Made by a program: the position numbers and the translations under genes. From positions 93,527 through 157,526 of the forward strand of contig JACNJL010000041.1 in the NCBI GenBank assembly GCA_014382585.1: a stretch of DNA of 64,000 nucleotides, read 5' to 3'. This document shows positions 53,911-64,000 of this stretch, piece by piece. Each line of letters begins with the position of its first letter. Position 1 is the stretch's first letter. The notes under the pieces were generated by a model. That model ran no database searches. It saw nothing but the letters and a program-made list of their open reading frames with translations, and was not told where the DNA came from. The stretch comes from Limisphaerales bacterium (lineage in GTDB: Bacteria > Verrucomicrobiota > Verrucomicrobiia > Limisphaerales > UBA1100).

Positions 53911-56490
53911 TTATTTTTGTCGGGCGCGTTGATCTAAAAATTGTTGTTTCCGAACCCCCAACCCTTTTTGCATCGAGGGATATTCTTTGATTAATAAATT
54001 GCAAATTTCCAACGCTCCCATTGGGTTCTCCAGCTGACTCAACAAATCCATCGCCATCAGGCCGCTTTGTGCGCGCCAATGGGCATCCGCCGTTTGGCCC
54101 GGTTGCAAATGCTTGCCATACACGACCGTCAACAAATGATTTACCGCTTCGTTCAATAATTTTTCACGATCCGCACTTCCCCGCGCTTGTTGTTCCAGTA
54201 CTTTGGCCAACCCGACCCGGGCCTGAGTTCTCACCGCTGCCGGCACGGACCCGGTAACCGCGATCGCTTTCCCGTAGGCCATCAGAGCATCTGCCCGACG
54301 CCCTGGGAATTTTGAAGAAACCGAGAGGCAAGAATCACCGATTCGCCCCCACGCACGCGCTGCCACTGCATTGGTTGGGCCCGCCTGCACCACATTAAAA
54401 AACGAATTAGTTGCAGCATTAAGCCCCTCTTCGCCTAACTCGAGCATAGTGAGATCTCCCAATGCGAAGTGGGCATCAAGCTTCATCTGCGCCGGCGTGT
54501 CACCATCGTTAATCAACCGGGTAAACTCCTTACGCGCTTCGCCAAATCCTTGCCGTGCTACTGCCGCACGTCCGGCCATCAAAGTTGCGCGCCGCCGCAA
54601 TGCCGCTGGCGCATCGGTTTGGCTGGAAATAGATTTGTAAATTTTCTCTGCGGCCAAATGGTTCGTGCCCGAATTAAATGCATCATCCGCCAGCCACATG
54701 TTTGCCAAATGCGCCTGTTTGGTTTTGGGATGAGATTGGATCACCGCCTCAAACGCCGCCACCACATTGGTCGATTGCCCACTCATGGACTGCGCCCAAG
54801 CGTGGTCAAACATGACCCGTGCGTGCAATGGGTGCGTTTTATGTTTCGCAAGCCATATTTGATAGGCTTTATCGGCAGCATCCCAATCCGCTTTGACGAT
54901 GAGCCCTCGAATCGCTTCCAACTCCGCTTCAGGTTTTAATGATGAATCGGGGGATTCCTGTTGCAACCGCGCCAAAATCAACCGAGCTTCCGGTGCCTGT
55001 CCAGAATCCAGTTTTGCCTGAGCCAATGAAAGCAATCCCTGATCGGCTAATTCATTATTGCGTGGACGCAGTTGCGCGAGCAACGGATCAATGGCCGGAA
55101 AATCACCGAGAGCGAGGGCACTTTGCAACGCGATAAACTGCGCGATATCGCGAAGAGGCTCGGGTAGGGTTTCCGGTAAACCTTCACGCACCGCAGTATG
55201 CTGCCCCAACCGCGCCTGAGTTTGCGCTAGTTGTAATTTCGGCCAAGGCGCGATGGGCGAATTCCCAAGCAATTCAATGGAACGACTCCAGGCGTCTCGG
55301 GCTGATTCCTGTTTCCCTTCCGCCAAGAGGCACCACCCTTCTCCCCATTGGGCTCGACCCTGAATGAACACATCAGTCGATCGGGCCGCCCGGCTAAATC
55401 GAGCTCGCGCACGGGCCAAGTGAGCGCCACCGGCTTGTCGGTGTTGCAACAATTCTAATTCCCCCGCAAGGCAATCTAAAGTACCCACAAAATTTGTGGC
55501 GGAATTCAGTTTCCCCAACTCATCAAGCGCATTGATGGCCTCACCAAATCGATCCTGCCGAAGATGAAAACGTGCTGCACGCAAAAAGCCTTCATGCCGA
55601 TGCACGGCGGGCATGCTGGATGATTGCAATCGCGAGTATTCGCGCAACGCGGCAGGAACATCATTCGCTGCCTCGTGAATCCCGGCACGAAAACGGTACA
55701 CCTGTGCCAGTTGATTGGTCTGCCCCATTTTGCGGGCCAATGATTCAATATCTAAGGTGGTGGCCAGTGCTGTTTTGAAATTGCCCGCCTGGTTTTCAAG
55801 TTTAGCCGACAGAAAAAGCCGGCGCCACTCGCGATGCAAATTTGAGGTGGGCGGCAATCGCCTCAATTCTTCCGCCGCTGTTTTCCAATCCTGTTGCTCG
55901 TACAGCGCCTGGGCCAACAATAACTGACCCTCCTGCGCCCAATTTGAATGCGGACGCGTCTTGGCCAATAATTGGAACTTCCCCTCAGTGGGGCGTAACA
56001 ATTGCACTACATTTGCCCAGTCGTTTTTCCGGGCCGACACTGTGGCCATTGCCACGCTTGCGGCGAGTGAATAATTGGATTCAGGGTGTTGTTGTAAAAA
56101 TTCCCGCAAGTGTGCAGCCGCAGCATCAAACTGGTTTAATTGCAAACGGCATTCTGCTTTCCAATATAAATATCCATCTGCCAAATCACCGGCAGCATCT
56201 TCGCCTTTGGATAGTTCTGCCGCGGCTTTGGTGAACTCACCCATTTGATAAAACGCCTGGGCCCGCAGCAGCACTGCGGTTGCGCGTTGGGGCGACTCTG
56301 GATACTGCGCAACAAACTCATCCAACCACCTCGCTGCCGTCGCCCAATGTCCCGCCTGAAATCCCCGTACTGCAGCGGCATATGCACGGCCCGATGGCGT
56401 TTCGGGTGGGCTCGTGCGTAACCGAACATCGCCCGTCACCCCGGCGGCTGCGGTTTGCACTAAAAATAAAATGAGCATTAGCTCCCTCAT
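53911..56490 (-). CDS. Exported TPR-repeat protein
   Basis: 859 residues with a signal peptide ([17 protein letters not shown]). Nearly the whole length is helical repeats: YAAAVRGFQAGHWATAARWLDEFVAQYPESPQRATAVLLRAQAFYQMGEFTKAAAEL, YLYWKAECRLQLNQFDAAAAHLREFLQQHPES, and many more, the C-terminal ones being ANMWLADDAFNSGTNHLAAEKIYKS and DALMAYGKAIAVTG. The early repeats resemble YbgF/BamD-like tetratricopeptide arrays. It is likely a periplasmic scaffold; partners are unknown. The ATG overlaps the uvrA stop by four bases. Confidence 0.9.
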   Translation of the reverse strand: MRELMLILFLVQTAAAGVTGDVRLRTSPPETPSGRAYAAAVRGFQAGHWATAARWLDEFVAQYPESPQRATAVLLRAQAFYQMGEFTKAAAELSKGEDAAGDLADGYLYWKAECRLQLNQFDAAAAHLREFLQQHPESNYSLAASVAMATVSARKNDWANVVQLLRPTEGKFQLLAKTRPHSNWAQEGQLLLAQALYEQQDWKTAAEELRRLPPTSNLHREWRRLFLSAKLENQAGNFKTALATTLDIESLARKMGQTNQLAQVYRFRAGIHEAANDVPAALREYSRLQSSSMPAVHRHEGFLRAARFHLRQDRFGEAINALDELGKLNSATNFVGTLDCLAGELELLQHRQAGGAHLARARARFSRAARSTDVFIQGRAQWGEGWCLLAEGKQESARDAWSRSIELLGNSPIAPWPKLQLAQTQARLGQHTAVREGLPETLPEPLRDIAQFIALQSALALGDFPAIDPLLAQLRPRNNELADQGLLSLAQAKLDSGQAPEARLILARLQQESPDSSLKPEAELEAIRGLIVKADWDAADKAYQIWLAKHKTHPLHARVMFDHAWAQSMSGQSTNVVAAFEAVIQSHPKTKQAHLANMWLADDAFNSGTNHLAAEKIYKSISSQTDAPAALRRRATLMAGRAAVARQGFGEARKEFTRLINDGDTPAQMKLDAHFALGDLTMLELGEEGLNAATNSFFNVVQAGPTNAVAARAWGRIGDSCLSVSSKFPGRRADALMAYGKAIAVTGSVPAAVRTQARVGLAKVLEQQARGSADREKLLNEAVNHLLTVVYGKHLQPGQTADAHWRAQSGLMAMDLLSQLENPMGALEICNLLIKEYPSMQKGLGVRKQQFLDQRARQK

Positions 56491-59441
56491 CCAGCAGAAA
56501 TCTTTCGCCGCACCTTAACCGTGGGCGCGGGTAATACGCGACTTAAAAAATGCCCCGTGTGGCTTTCGGCACAACTCGCCACATGTTCGGGCGGACCTTC
56601 GCCGATGAGCCTGCCGCCTCCGTCGCCCCCCTCAGGGCCGAGATCCACCAGCCAATCGGCGCACTTGATAACATCCAAATTATGCTCAATCACCAACAGC
56701 GTATTCCCTGAATCACGCAGCTTGGCAAATACATCGAGCAACCTCGCCACATCATGAAAGTGCAACCCCGTTGTCGGCTCGTCCAACAAATACAACGTGC
56801 GCCCAGTTGCTCGCTTGCATAATTCACTTGAAAGTTTCATGCGCTGGGCCTCCCCACCGCTGAGGGTAGTGGCACTTTGGCCGAGCTGCAAATAACCCAA
56901 GCCCACCTCAGCCAGTGTAATACAAATGGTGTAAACTTGCGGCACGGACCGGAAAAATACACACGCTTCATCCACCGTGAGCGCCAATACATCCGCGATA
57001 TTCAACCCCTTATAATGCATCTCGAGCGTTTCACGATTATATCGGCGCCCCTGACAATCTTCACAGGGAACATAAACCGACGGCAGAAAATGCATTTCAA
57101 TTTTCAGCATGCCATCCCCTTGGCAGCGTTCACAGCGACCGCCCTTCACATTGAAACTAAACCGCCCGGGCCCATAGCCGCGCACTTTAGCAGATGGCAA
57201 GCGCGCAAATAAATCTCGGATGTGCGTGAACATGCCAGTGTAAGTTGCCGGGTTGCTCCGCGGCGTACGGCCAATCGGTGATTGATCAATCACAATCGCC
57301 TTGTCGAGGTGCTCCATTCCTTCGATGGATTCGTGCGCGCCGGGGCGATCTTTGGAGCCATGCCATTTGCGGAAAAGCGTACGACGGAGCACATCATCCA
57401 CCAACGTACTCTTGCCGGAACCGCTAACTCCGGTCACACACGTGAATGTCCCCAGCGGGATGCGGACATCAATATTCTTCAAATTATTTTCCGATGCCCC
57501 ACGGATCTCCAACCAACCTCGCTCAGGTGTCGCGGTGGTCCGTTCTTCCGGTGGCGATATGGTGAATTCACCGGATAGATATTTGCCAGTGATCGAGCGT
57601 TTCACTTTGCAGATTTGCTTCACCGTGCCGGCCGCGACCAATTCGCCGCCGTGCACGCCCGCGCCCGGACCGATGTCGATCACGTAATCTGCAGCGCGAA
57701 TCGTGTCCTCATCGTGCTCCACCACGAGCACGGTATTTCCTAAATCACGCAGACCTTTCAGCGTAGCCAGCAGCCGATCGTTATCCCGTTGGTGAAGGCC
57801 AATGCTGGGTTCATCAAGAATATAAATCACCCCAACAAGACCCGCTCCAATTTGCGTGGCCAACCGAATTCGTTGAGCTTCACCGCCACTGAGCGTGCCG
57901 CTTTCGCGATTCAGCGACAAATAACCAAGCCCCACGTTTCCAAGAAATCCTAGGCGGGCTTTAATTTCTTTCAGCACCTCGCCGCCAATTTTTTCCTGCA
58001 ATTCAGTTAATTCAAGTGAGTCTAAAAACTTAAATGCATTAGCCACGGACAACCGGCACAATTCCATCACTGAAAGCCCCGGGATAGCCACTTTGCGGCG
58101 TCGACCTTTGGGCCGAAAACGATTGGCTTTTGCGCCACCCAACGTGCAGGAGAGGATTTCCGGTTTAAGGCGTTGACCATGGCAAATATCGCAAGGCTGG
58201 CTACTCATGCAACTTTTCACGCGTTTTTTTGTAAACTCGCTGTCGGTTTCCTGAAGCAAACGCTCAAGATTCGGGATGACGCCTTCAAATGGTTTGGGTG
58301 CGGGATTTTTTTTGGTGGCGCCCCAAAAAGCAAATTTGATTTCCTCTTCCCCGGAACCGTGCAGCAAGATTTCACGAAATTGTTCCGGCAATTTTTCCCA
58401 CGGCACATCCATCGGCTGATCGTAATGCGCGGCAACAGCTTTGATAACGTGATTATAATAAATGATCATTCGCCGGCCACCACGTTTCCACGGGGCGATC
58501 GCACCTTCGCCAAGTGTTTTTTCTGGATTAGGCACTACCAAATCTGCATCGAACACCAACTTCTGCCCCAAGCCATGACACACCGGACACGCGCCGAAGG
58601 GCGAGTTGAATGAAAAATGTTTTGGGGTCAACGTGTCGTAACTTTTTCCGGTGGCACTGGAAACCATTTGGGTGGAGTGCAGTGTCTCCGCCCATTGATC
58701 AGATTTCTTTTTGCCGGACTGATGCAGTGCCAGCACTCTGCCCTGACCCCATTTGAGAGCGGTTTCCACAGAATCACCAAGTCGCTGCCGGATGCCATCG
58801 CCGATCACAAGCCGATCCACCACAGCCTCAATGTGGTGTTTCTTTTTGGGATCGATCATGATGCGCGTGTTGACTTCCAGTTCCACCAATTCGCCATCCA
58901 CCCGCGCTCGCACAAATCCTTCGCGCGCAAGTTTTTCAATCACGTCACGGAACTCGCCCTTTTGATGCGTGATCACTGGCGCGAGCAGCATCACCCGGGT
59001 TCCTGTTTTCATTCCCATCACCCGATCAATAATCTCCGTGGGCGTTTGCTGGCTCATCGACTCCCCACTCTCGGGGCAATGCGGCGTGCCGATGTGCGCG
59101 TACAATAGCCGTAGATAATCAAAAATTTCCGTAGTGGTGGCGATAATCGAGCGCATGCTGCCGCCGGCACTGCGTTGCTCGATCGCGATGGTGGGCGAAA
59201 GGCCTTCGATGAAATCCAGCTCCGGCTTTTGCATTTGATCCAGAAATTGCCGTGCATAAGCCGAAAGCGATTCGACATATTTGCGCTGTCCCTCGGCGTA
59301 AATGGTGTCGAACGCCAGTGATGATTTACCCGAGCCGCTGAGGCCGGTCACCACCACCAACTTGTCGCGCGGAATAGTGAGCGAGAGATTTTTGAGATTA
59401 TGCTCCCGCGCGCCGCCGATCCGGATAAGATTCGCTCCCAT
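56487..59441 (-). CDS. uvrA: Excinuclease ABC subunit UvrA
   Basis: 984 residues, close to the family size. UvrA finds bulky DNA damage for UvrB/UvrC. Two ABC modules: Walker [21 protein letters not shown] and [18 protein letters not shown] signatures [17 protein letters not shown] and [16 protein letters not shown]; Walker [16 protein letters not shown] and [15 protein letters not shown]. Zinc fingers include CPVCHGLG...CDICHGQR and CERCQGDG...[10 protein letters not shown]. The insertion domain is present. It leads a two-gene unit with the TPR gene; the next gene upstream on the same strand ends 47 bases before. Confidence 0.98.
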   Translation of the reverse strand: MGANLIRIGGAREHNLKNLSLTIPRDKLVVVTGLSGSGKSSLAFDTIYAEGQRKYVESLSAYARQFLDQMQKPELDFIEGLSPTIAIEQRSAGGSMRSIIATTTEIFDYLRLLYAHIGTPHCPESGESMSQQTPTEIIDRVMGMKTGTRVMLLAPVITHQKGEFRDVIEKLAREGFVRARVDGELVELEVNTRIMIDPKKKHHIEAVVDRLVIGDGIRQRLGDSVETALKWGQGRVLALHQSGKKKSDQWAETLHSTQMVSSATGKSYDTLTPKHFSFNSPFGACPVCHGLGQKLVFDADLVVPNPEKTLGEGAIAPWKRGGRRMIIYYNHVIKAVAAHYDQPMDVPWEKLPEQFREILLHGSGEEEIKFAFWGATKKNPAPKPFEGVIPNLERLLQETDSEFTKKRVKSCMSSQPCDICHGQRLKPEILSCTLGGAKANRFRPKGRRRKVAIPGLSVMELCRLSVANAFKFLDSLELTELQEKIGGEVLKEIKARLGFLGNVGLGYLSLNRESGTLSGGEAQRIRLATQIGAGLVGVIYILDEPSIGLHQRDNDRLLATLKGLRDLGNTVLVVEHDEDTIRAADYVIDIGPGAGVHGGELVAAGTVKQICKVKRSITGKYLSGEFTISPPEERTTATPERGWLEIRGASENNLKNIDVRIPLGTFTCVTGVSGSGKSTLVDDVLRRTLFRKWHGSKDRPGAHESIEGMEHLDKAIVIDQSPIGRTPRSNPATYTGMFTHIRDLFARLPSAKVRGYGPGRFSFNVKGGRCERCQGDGMLKIEMHFLPSVYVPCEDCQGRRYNRETLEMHYKGLNIADVLALTVDEACVFFRSVPQVYTICITLAEVGLGYLQLGQSATTLSGGEAQRMKLSSELCKRATGRTLYLLDEPTTGLHFHDVARLLDVFAKLRDSGNTLLVIEHNLDVIKCADWLVDLGPEGGDGGGRLIGEGPPEHVASCAESHTGHFLSRVLPAPTVKVRRKISAG

Positions 59442-59488
59442 AAAAGAAGCGAACCCTACGCCTGCTCCAATGAAAAACCAAGCCTGCG

Positions 59489-62400
59489 CTACCGCAGAAT
59501 GACCGGTGCGGTGCTTTCCACCACCATCCGGGGCAAAGGCGGAGGTGTGGCAGTGGCTACACCACGGATTTTATTGAAATGAAATTCTCGCCATTTCCCA
59601 ACCCCCTCCAACCGGAATATCGTGCGCTGAGCCGCCTCACTGCTGATGCTGTAGTTTGTGCAAAGTCCACCCTCCTTCACCGCGTTCTGCGCGGGCTTCA
59701 GCGTTTGGCTAAACGTATACGCAACAAAGCGTGGCGTGCCATCGGTTCGTAACAGGGACAGGATCTGCTGCGGGATGCGTTCGTAATCGGATTCATTGGG
59801 AAAGAATCGCTGTGCATATAGTTGGATCATATTCCCGGTATTTTGTTGCGCGTCATTAATCATCCTCAGGAAATCCGGATTGCCATCGGTTAATTCGCTC
59901 ACTGCAAGCAAATCACTTACTCGTTCAAACGGCACATCACCGCGTTGCCGATTAATGGATTCAATGATGCCTTGCATAAATGCACCGGGGGCCAGACGGA
60001 AATCAAAGCCCATGCACGTTGGATCCATGCAATTCCCCAAATGCCGCACACTGTGAAAATTCCAAGTGCCATCATTATTTTTGAGCACCTTGCGCGGAAC
60101 CGCCACACCGGATAACACCGCACCCCATGCCGCCGGACTTTTGGCGTTGACCGATAACAATCCTGTGGAGGCCACGGGCGTTTTGCTTGTCGAAAATAAA
60201 TCCACCAGTCGATGATCATTCGTCGGCAGCGTATCCAACGTGCCGGTTTGCCGTTTCCACGCGTCCGTGCTGACAAGGTACATCCAATTCGAAGGATCCG
60301 CAGGATTAAGCGTGTAGCCAACGGTGGTGGCCAGTTTGTTGATTGTGAAGGTGGAATCCCACAGCGTTAGCGCTTTGGGCGCTAATTGCGGATTCGAATA
60401 ATCGTAACGAATGTTTCCATCATAACCCTGATATTCCGGGGGGCCTCCTTGTAACTGAACTCGGTCTCCCTGCCAAAAGAAAGGCACATTCCCCGCTTCG
60501 ATGACACCGGAGACGGCATCAATCGAGCGAATCAATAAACGATTTGCCGGTTTAGATTTGAGGTAAACTGTCTGCCACGGCGTCCCGCGATGCACCATCC
60601 CCAACCAACCCAGCGTCTCCATGCCGCCGGTGTTTTTGTGTGGAAACTGCCACCAATCCGGCCCCAGCACACCTGGATCTTTCAGCGAAATATGATCATA
60701 CGAATCAGCCCAAGGCCGCGACATATTTTTCCCCATGTTATAACGCGTGTCCGCCACACTCCAAGGTCGGTACACATAATTTTCATACCCCAAATTATTC
60801 GAAGTCCAGTTGCCATTATTTCCACTAAGATATTTGATGAATGGAGGTTGCTGGGGATGGGGATTATTCGGCTTCATCGGGTGCACCAACGTGTAGTCCC
60901 GCCCTGTGCCATTCACCAGCGGATCATTCACCTGCCAACTCATTTCGTACACTTCACCTTGATAAAATTCCCACAATTTTTCGCCCTGCGCATTTTGCAG
61001 TGTCGGCAAAAACACCCCTCCGTTTGCGGTAGTGTGCGATCGCAGGCAACGGAATAAATTGGTCTGACCGTTGCTGATACATTGAATCACTTCATTGGGC
61101 TCAAACCGCTCACCCGGTTTCCAGGCCGCCTGTTTCCACCGGGGGAAATCTGCGCCAAAATCGAACGATGTATGGGCTGTACGGGCATAAAAACGAACCC
61201 CACTCGCATCCTCCACCTGATCGCCCTGTTTATAAACACGATCGGATTCCCAGCGTTCCCATTGCGCCGGCAAATCGGCAGCTAAATGTAATCGCACATA
61301 ATCAATCACGCGATCCTGCGGCGCGCTTGGATCTTTGCAGGTAATTTTGACCGCAACATTTACCTGAAAATCATCCACCCGCCACCGTGTTCGCTTTGCT
61401 GCATCCATGCTCATCACCGGCAAGGCAAACCTAAACGGCATAAAGGGTAACGCCGATTTCCCAATTTGCACCGACATTGGGGCAGTATCGCTCAGCGTCG
61501 CGTTGATTTGCTGCGAGGGTCCCGCCCCATTCAATTGGCCGGTGACCGAACCGGCAACTGTCGTTTTGAGTGCCAGTGCATGGCTATATAAATTGTCTCT
61601 CAATTCCACGCCCACATGCAGGACCGGCTGCACTAACACTCTTCCCGGATCACTGCCCGGTGCCACATGCCATTTGATCGCCGCCGACACTTCATTCACG
61701 CTCGGCCAAATGCTGGCGTGCGTTGGTGTTTGGGTGCGATTATTAACGCCTATCAACAACGGAAACCCCGTCGCCCCGATGCCGGAAACTTGCGGCACGC
61801 CCGGCCGATCCGGCAAATTATGAACCGGAAATTGTTCCAATTGATTATCATTCATCACCCGCATCCAGCCCGCTATATAAATATTATCACCAGCTTCCCG
61901 CAACAACACCGGCCGAAAAACATGGGGCCAGGCCAACCGCATTGTCCCGCCATTATCAGGCAGTGAATACCACGCATCCGGTGCGTACACTTCTGTAAGA
62001 TTCAATGCCACCTGCAGCAGGCGCTGTACTTCAGGGGTGAACGTATTGCTGGCCGGCGGGTATACTTGAATATTATCCGCTCCGAAAGCGCTCGCGTCCG
62101 TCTCGTTATTGAACAATGTGAGCGCAGAATCGGAACCAATATGGAATGCATCACCACGCCGTTTCATTGCATTATCTAATAACAACGAAGCTAGGCGGGT
62201 GAATTTTTTTGCCAATGGATCAAATCGAAGTTGAAAGTTTAGCGGCGCCGGTAAATTAGAAAAATCGCTGGCAACCGCCACCCCCTGTTTGTTTTGGCCG
62301 ACAATCATAAAGCGCACTTTGTGGTCATCGGTGGGCTCAGCCGCACCACGCCGCAGCGGGATATCCCACAAACGAACCCGGCGCGAATCCAAGGCTTGGG

Positions 62401-63745
62401 CAAAGAACCACTGATTCACAATGGGCACCCGGTTCGTGGGGCTCAAATAGCGGTACACCGTTTGGTTCATCACATTGGTGGTGCTTTGAGCTGTGGCACT
62501 GAGGAGCACCCGCTGGCCCGTAGTTAGCCCGTGCCCATTATTGAATTCCAGAACTTCTGCGATCGCTTTGCCCGGCACATTATTGGTGCCCACCTGATTC
62601 GCATTCAGAGGCGTCCAAGAGGCAATATCCTCACTGAAATCTTTATCGGTAAAATATTCGTTTAACAGTAGCTTCACCTTAGGAGGTTTCCCGATCCGAA
62701 CTCCCATCGCATCAATGGATTTTGAAGTGGCTGGCACCTCGGAGGTGAGTGTCGTGAATGTACCTGCTAAATTATAAAAGGCCCGCCCGGTTTGATCCGC
62801 TTGAAGCCATTGGGTAACGCCCTCGTGCGTGATCGGCTGCATGCCATTCACAGCGGGACGAATTGGCGGCCGCAGAAAATTCATAATGTCCACATGCTCA
62901 CGCTGATTAGGCATGCCCGGCTGCACGGTATCCATATTGCCCCACGGATAACGATAGTTCCACAGGCCCACGAATCGCGGTTGGTCAATATGCCGGCCAC
63001 CGGCATGCCGAAAAGCTTCGCCCAATGAGGATTGGTCCACCTGTTGGCGATAGCCATTGTACGAAAAAGCCGCCGAATCCAAGGCCGCCAGTGACCCTGC
63101 GAGATTCAATTCCCAAGCCGCGTTTCCATGGCCCCGCAAATAGCCTTCCTCATTGCCTAGTGTTTTTGAATTGTTGTGCGCATGATTGATGTCGAGCAGT
63201 TTATCCGCTGGAGCCACCAAATACGCATACCGTGCGACGAACCGGTTGTTTTTTCCGTGCGGCTGACTGGGATCTTCCAAAACGCCAATCCAATGTGGAT
63301 CCCCCACTTGATTGGTGGTGGTCGGCTGAAACGCAGCCCGTTTGCGGGGCCCCAGATCGTGATTCAAATTCAGAAAATAACGAAACTCATCCGGAGTGCG
63401 ATCGCCATCCAGATCATAATATACCGGCGCGCGCGGATCCGTCTGCAACTGGGTGAGTTCCGCATTCGGGATCGGCGCGGTGAATGTGACTCCGTCAATA
63501 TTGGTGGACACTAAAACCTGATAATTCCGATTGCTCACGATTTCGTTAATCACTGCCGATTGTGCGCGGGCAAGCCCTGCGTCAATTGCCAAATGCGTTT
63601 CAGTTTGCCGCACACTCATCGTCACCGCGCTTCGGTCCAGCCGCGTGAACGACAAAAATGCCACGACCATAAACGTGATTAACGACAACATAATCAGCGC
63701 CACGATCAGCACTACCCCACGATGATTATTGGATTTGTTCTCCAT
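59489..63745 (-). CDS. Giant prepilin-like protein (Verru_Chthon cassette A type)
   Basis: 1418 residues from ATG 63745, preceded by GAGGAAG. A TTG one codon upstream is possible. The N-terminus [35 protein letters not shown] is a short charged head, RG junction and one hydrophobic helix, like PilX/GspK-type minor pseudopilins; [30 protein letters not shown] follows. The rest is a huge extracytoplasmic region of beta-rich, Asn/Trp-rich sequence with few Cys. Length and head agree with what I know of Verrucomicrobia-specific cassette A proteins, which lie beside further prepilin-like genes. Those would be beyond the window. The function is unknown. Confidence 0.75.
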   Translation of the reverse strand: MENKSNNHRGVVLIVALIMLSLITFMVVAFLSFTRLDRSAVTMSVRQTETHLAIDAGLARAQSAVINEIVSNRNYQVLVSTNIDGVTFTAPIPNAELTQLQTDPRAPVYYDLDGDRTPDEFRYFLNLNHDLGPRKRAAFQPTTTNQVGDPHWIGVLEDPSQPHGKNNRFVARYAYLVAPADKLLDINHAHNNSKTLGNEEGYLRGHGNAAWELNLAGSLAALDSAAFSYNGYRQQVDQSSLGEAFRHAGGRHIDQPRFVGLWNYRYPWGNMDTVQPGMPNQREHVDIMNFLRPPIRPAVNGMQPITHEGVTQWLQADQTGRAFYNLAGTFTTLTSEVPATSKSIDAMGVRIGKPPKVKLLLNEYFTDKDFSEDIASWTPLNANQVGTNNVPGKAIAEVLEFNNGHGLTTGQRVLLSATAQSTTNVMNQTVYRYLSPTNRVPIVNQWFFAQALDSRRVRLWDIPLRRGAAEPTDDHKVRFMIVGQNKQGVAVASDFSNLPAPLNFQLRFDPLAKKFTRLASLLLDNAMKRRGDAFHIGSDSALTLFNNETDASAFGADNIQVYPPASNTFTPEVQRLLQVALNLTEVYAPDAWYSLPDNGGTMRLAWPHVFRPVLLREAGDNIYIAGWMRVMNDNQLEQFPVHNLPDRPGVPQVSGIGATGFPLLIGVNNRTQTPTHASIWPSVNEVSAAIKWHVAPGSDPGRVLVQPVLHVGVELRDNLYSHALALKTTVAGSVTGQLNGAGPSQQINATLSDTAPMSVQIGKSALPFMPFRFALPVMSMDAAKRTRWRVDDFQVNVAVKITCKDPSAPQDRVIDYVRLHLAADLPAQWERWESDRVYKQGDQVEDASGVRFYARTAHTSFDFGADFPRWKQAAWKPGERFEPNEVIQCISNGQTNLFRCLRSHTTANGGVFLPTLQNAQGEKLWEFYQGEVYEMSWQVNDPLVNGTGRDYTLVHPMKPNNPHPQQPPFIKYLSGNNGNWTSNNLGYENYVYRPWSVADTRYNMGKNMSRPWADSYDHISLKDPGVLGPDWWQFPHKNTGGMETLGWLGMVHRGTPWQTVYLKSKPANRLLIRSIDAVSGVIEAGNVPFFWQGDRVQLQGGPPEYQGYDGNIRYDYSNPQLAPKALTLWDSTFTINKLATTVGYTLNPADPSNWMYLVSTDAWKRQTGTLDTLPTNDHRLVDLFSTSKTPVASTGLLSVNAKSPAAWGAVLSGVAVPRKVLKNNDGTWNFHSVRHLGNCMDPTCMGFDFRLAPGAFMQGIIESINRQRGDVPFERVSDLLAVSELTDGNPDFLRMINDAQQNTGNMIQLYAQRFFPNESDYERIPQQILSLLRTDGTPRFVAYTFSQTLKPAQNAVKEGGLCTNYSISSEAAQRTIFRLEGVGKWREFHFNKIRGVATATPPPLPRMVVESTAPVILR

Positions 63746-64000
63746 CAATCTTCCTCCTCTGGATCAGTGGAAACGAATGTATAAACACCCTCATTATCCA
63801 CCGCGATTTGTAACAAGTATTGTTCAGAAATATCCTTCGAACGCCCAAGGCCGATTGTATTGATCCGCACTGGCACTGCGCGCGCTGCATTGAGATTCGC
63901 AATTCCCGGCACGATAAAATCAGGAATCTGCCCATCCGTTAGCAACCAGATGGTGTCCGGGTTCATGGCAAACGCTGCCTCCAATGCACGCGTGGGATTA
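63745..64000 (-). CDS. VWA-domain protein, C-terminal fragment
   Basis: The frame enters from the right edge and ends at TGA 63745-63747. The 84 visible residues (NPTRALEAAFAMNPDTIWLLTDGQIPDF ... RAVPVRINTIGLGRSKDISEQYLLQIAVDNEGVYTFV) are the second half of a von Willebrand factor A fold: the LLTDG strand with the MIDAS-like Asp, then INTIGLG. The stop overlaps the ATG of the prepilin-like giant gene (TGATG), so both are translated together and may act together in an envelope structure. The N-terminus is off-window. Confidence 0.8.
   Translation of the reverse strand, partial: NPTRALEAAFAMNPDTIWLLTDGQIPDFIVPGIANLNAARAVPVRINTIGLGRSKDISEQYLLQIAVDNEGVYTFVSTDPEEED

Overview
The window is a piece of a bacterial chromosome, most likely from the PVC group and within it Verrucomicrobiota. 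The main pointers are a paired DUF1549/DUF1553 c-type cytochrome protein and DUF1501 protein, a very long prepilin-like protein resembling the Verru_Chthon cassette A family, an LpxC-FabZ fusion, a long three-domain IspG, and eukaryote-type Ser/Thr kinases. LpxA and LpxC imply a Gram-negative envelope, and MreBCD/PBP2/RodA imply a peptidoglycan-walled rod. Base composition is moderately GC-rich. Assignment below phylum is not attempted.

Layout. 0-13 kb (accessory metabolism and signalling): the tail of a Gfo/Idh/MocA oxidoreductase, a GH43-like propeller protein, an MFS transporter, a lipoprotein, an FHA/Ser-Thr kinase/zinc-ribbon protein just downstream of tRNA-Ser(GCU), RmuC, a YbjN-like protein, the DUF1549/DUF1553 + DUF1501 pair, and an SBF-type transporter coupled to an atypical kinase. 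13-22.6 kb: CPBP protease, ComF, AccD, a large hybrid histidine kinase, HIT, PhoH, YbeY, RecO. 22.6-36.6 kb (minus strand apart from one PHP phosphatase): IspG, RseP, Dxr, CdsA, UppS, PurA, then LpxA, LpxC-FabZ, PNPase and S15. This links the MEP isoprenoid route, undecaprenyl and phospholipid precursors, lipid A and RNA turnover.

36.7-39.4 kb is the odd region. A 73-bp direct repeat holding the 5' end of a tRNA(CAU) gene and its upstream sequence brackets about 2.5 kb. The segment carries a decayed repeat-rich gene of mobile-element character and one small membrane protein. It looks like the scar of an insertion or duplication at a tRNA locus and is the best candidate here for something undescribed.

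39.4-50 kb: the mreB-mreC-mreD-PBP2-rodA elongasome operon, RNase E/G, a tandem alpha/beta-hydrolase and an MtfA-type peptidase. 50-64 kb (minus strand): a small unknown protein, an SDR, ThiC under a TPP riboswitch, an IscA/ErpA-type protein, a TPR protein coupled to UvrA, and a prepilin-like giant protein coupled to a VWA protein cut by the window edge.

Most of the window is ordinary housekeeping. Unusual points include an atypical kinase with altered VAIK/HRD/DFG motifs, tandem S1 domains in PNPase, a C9 tract in the LpxC-FabZ linker, a hairpin-terminator leader on purA, and a His in place of the nucleophile in one half of a double hydrolase. All calls rest on reading the sequence and on family knowledge; no searches were run.
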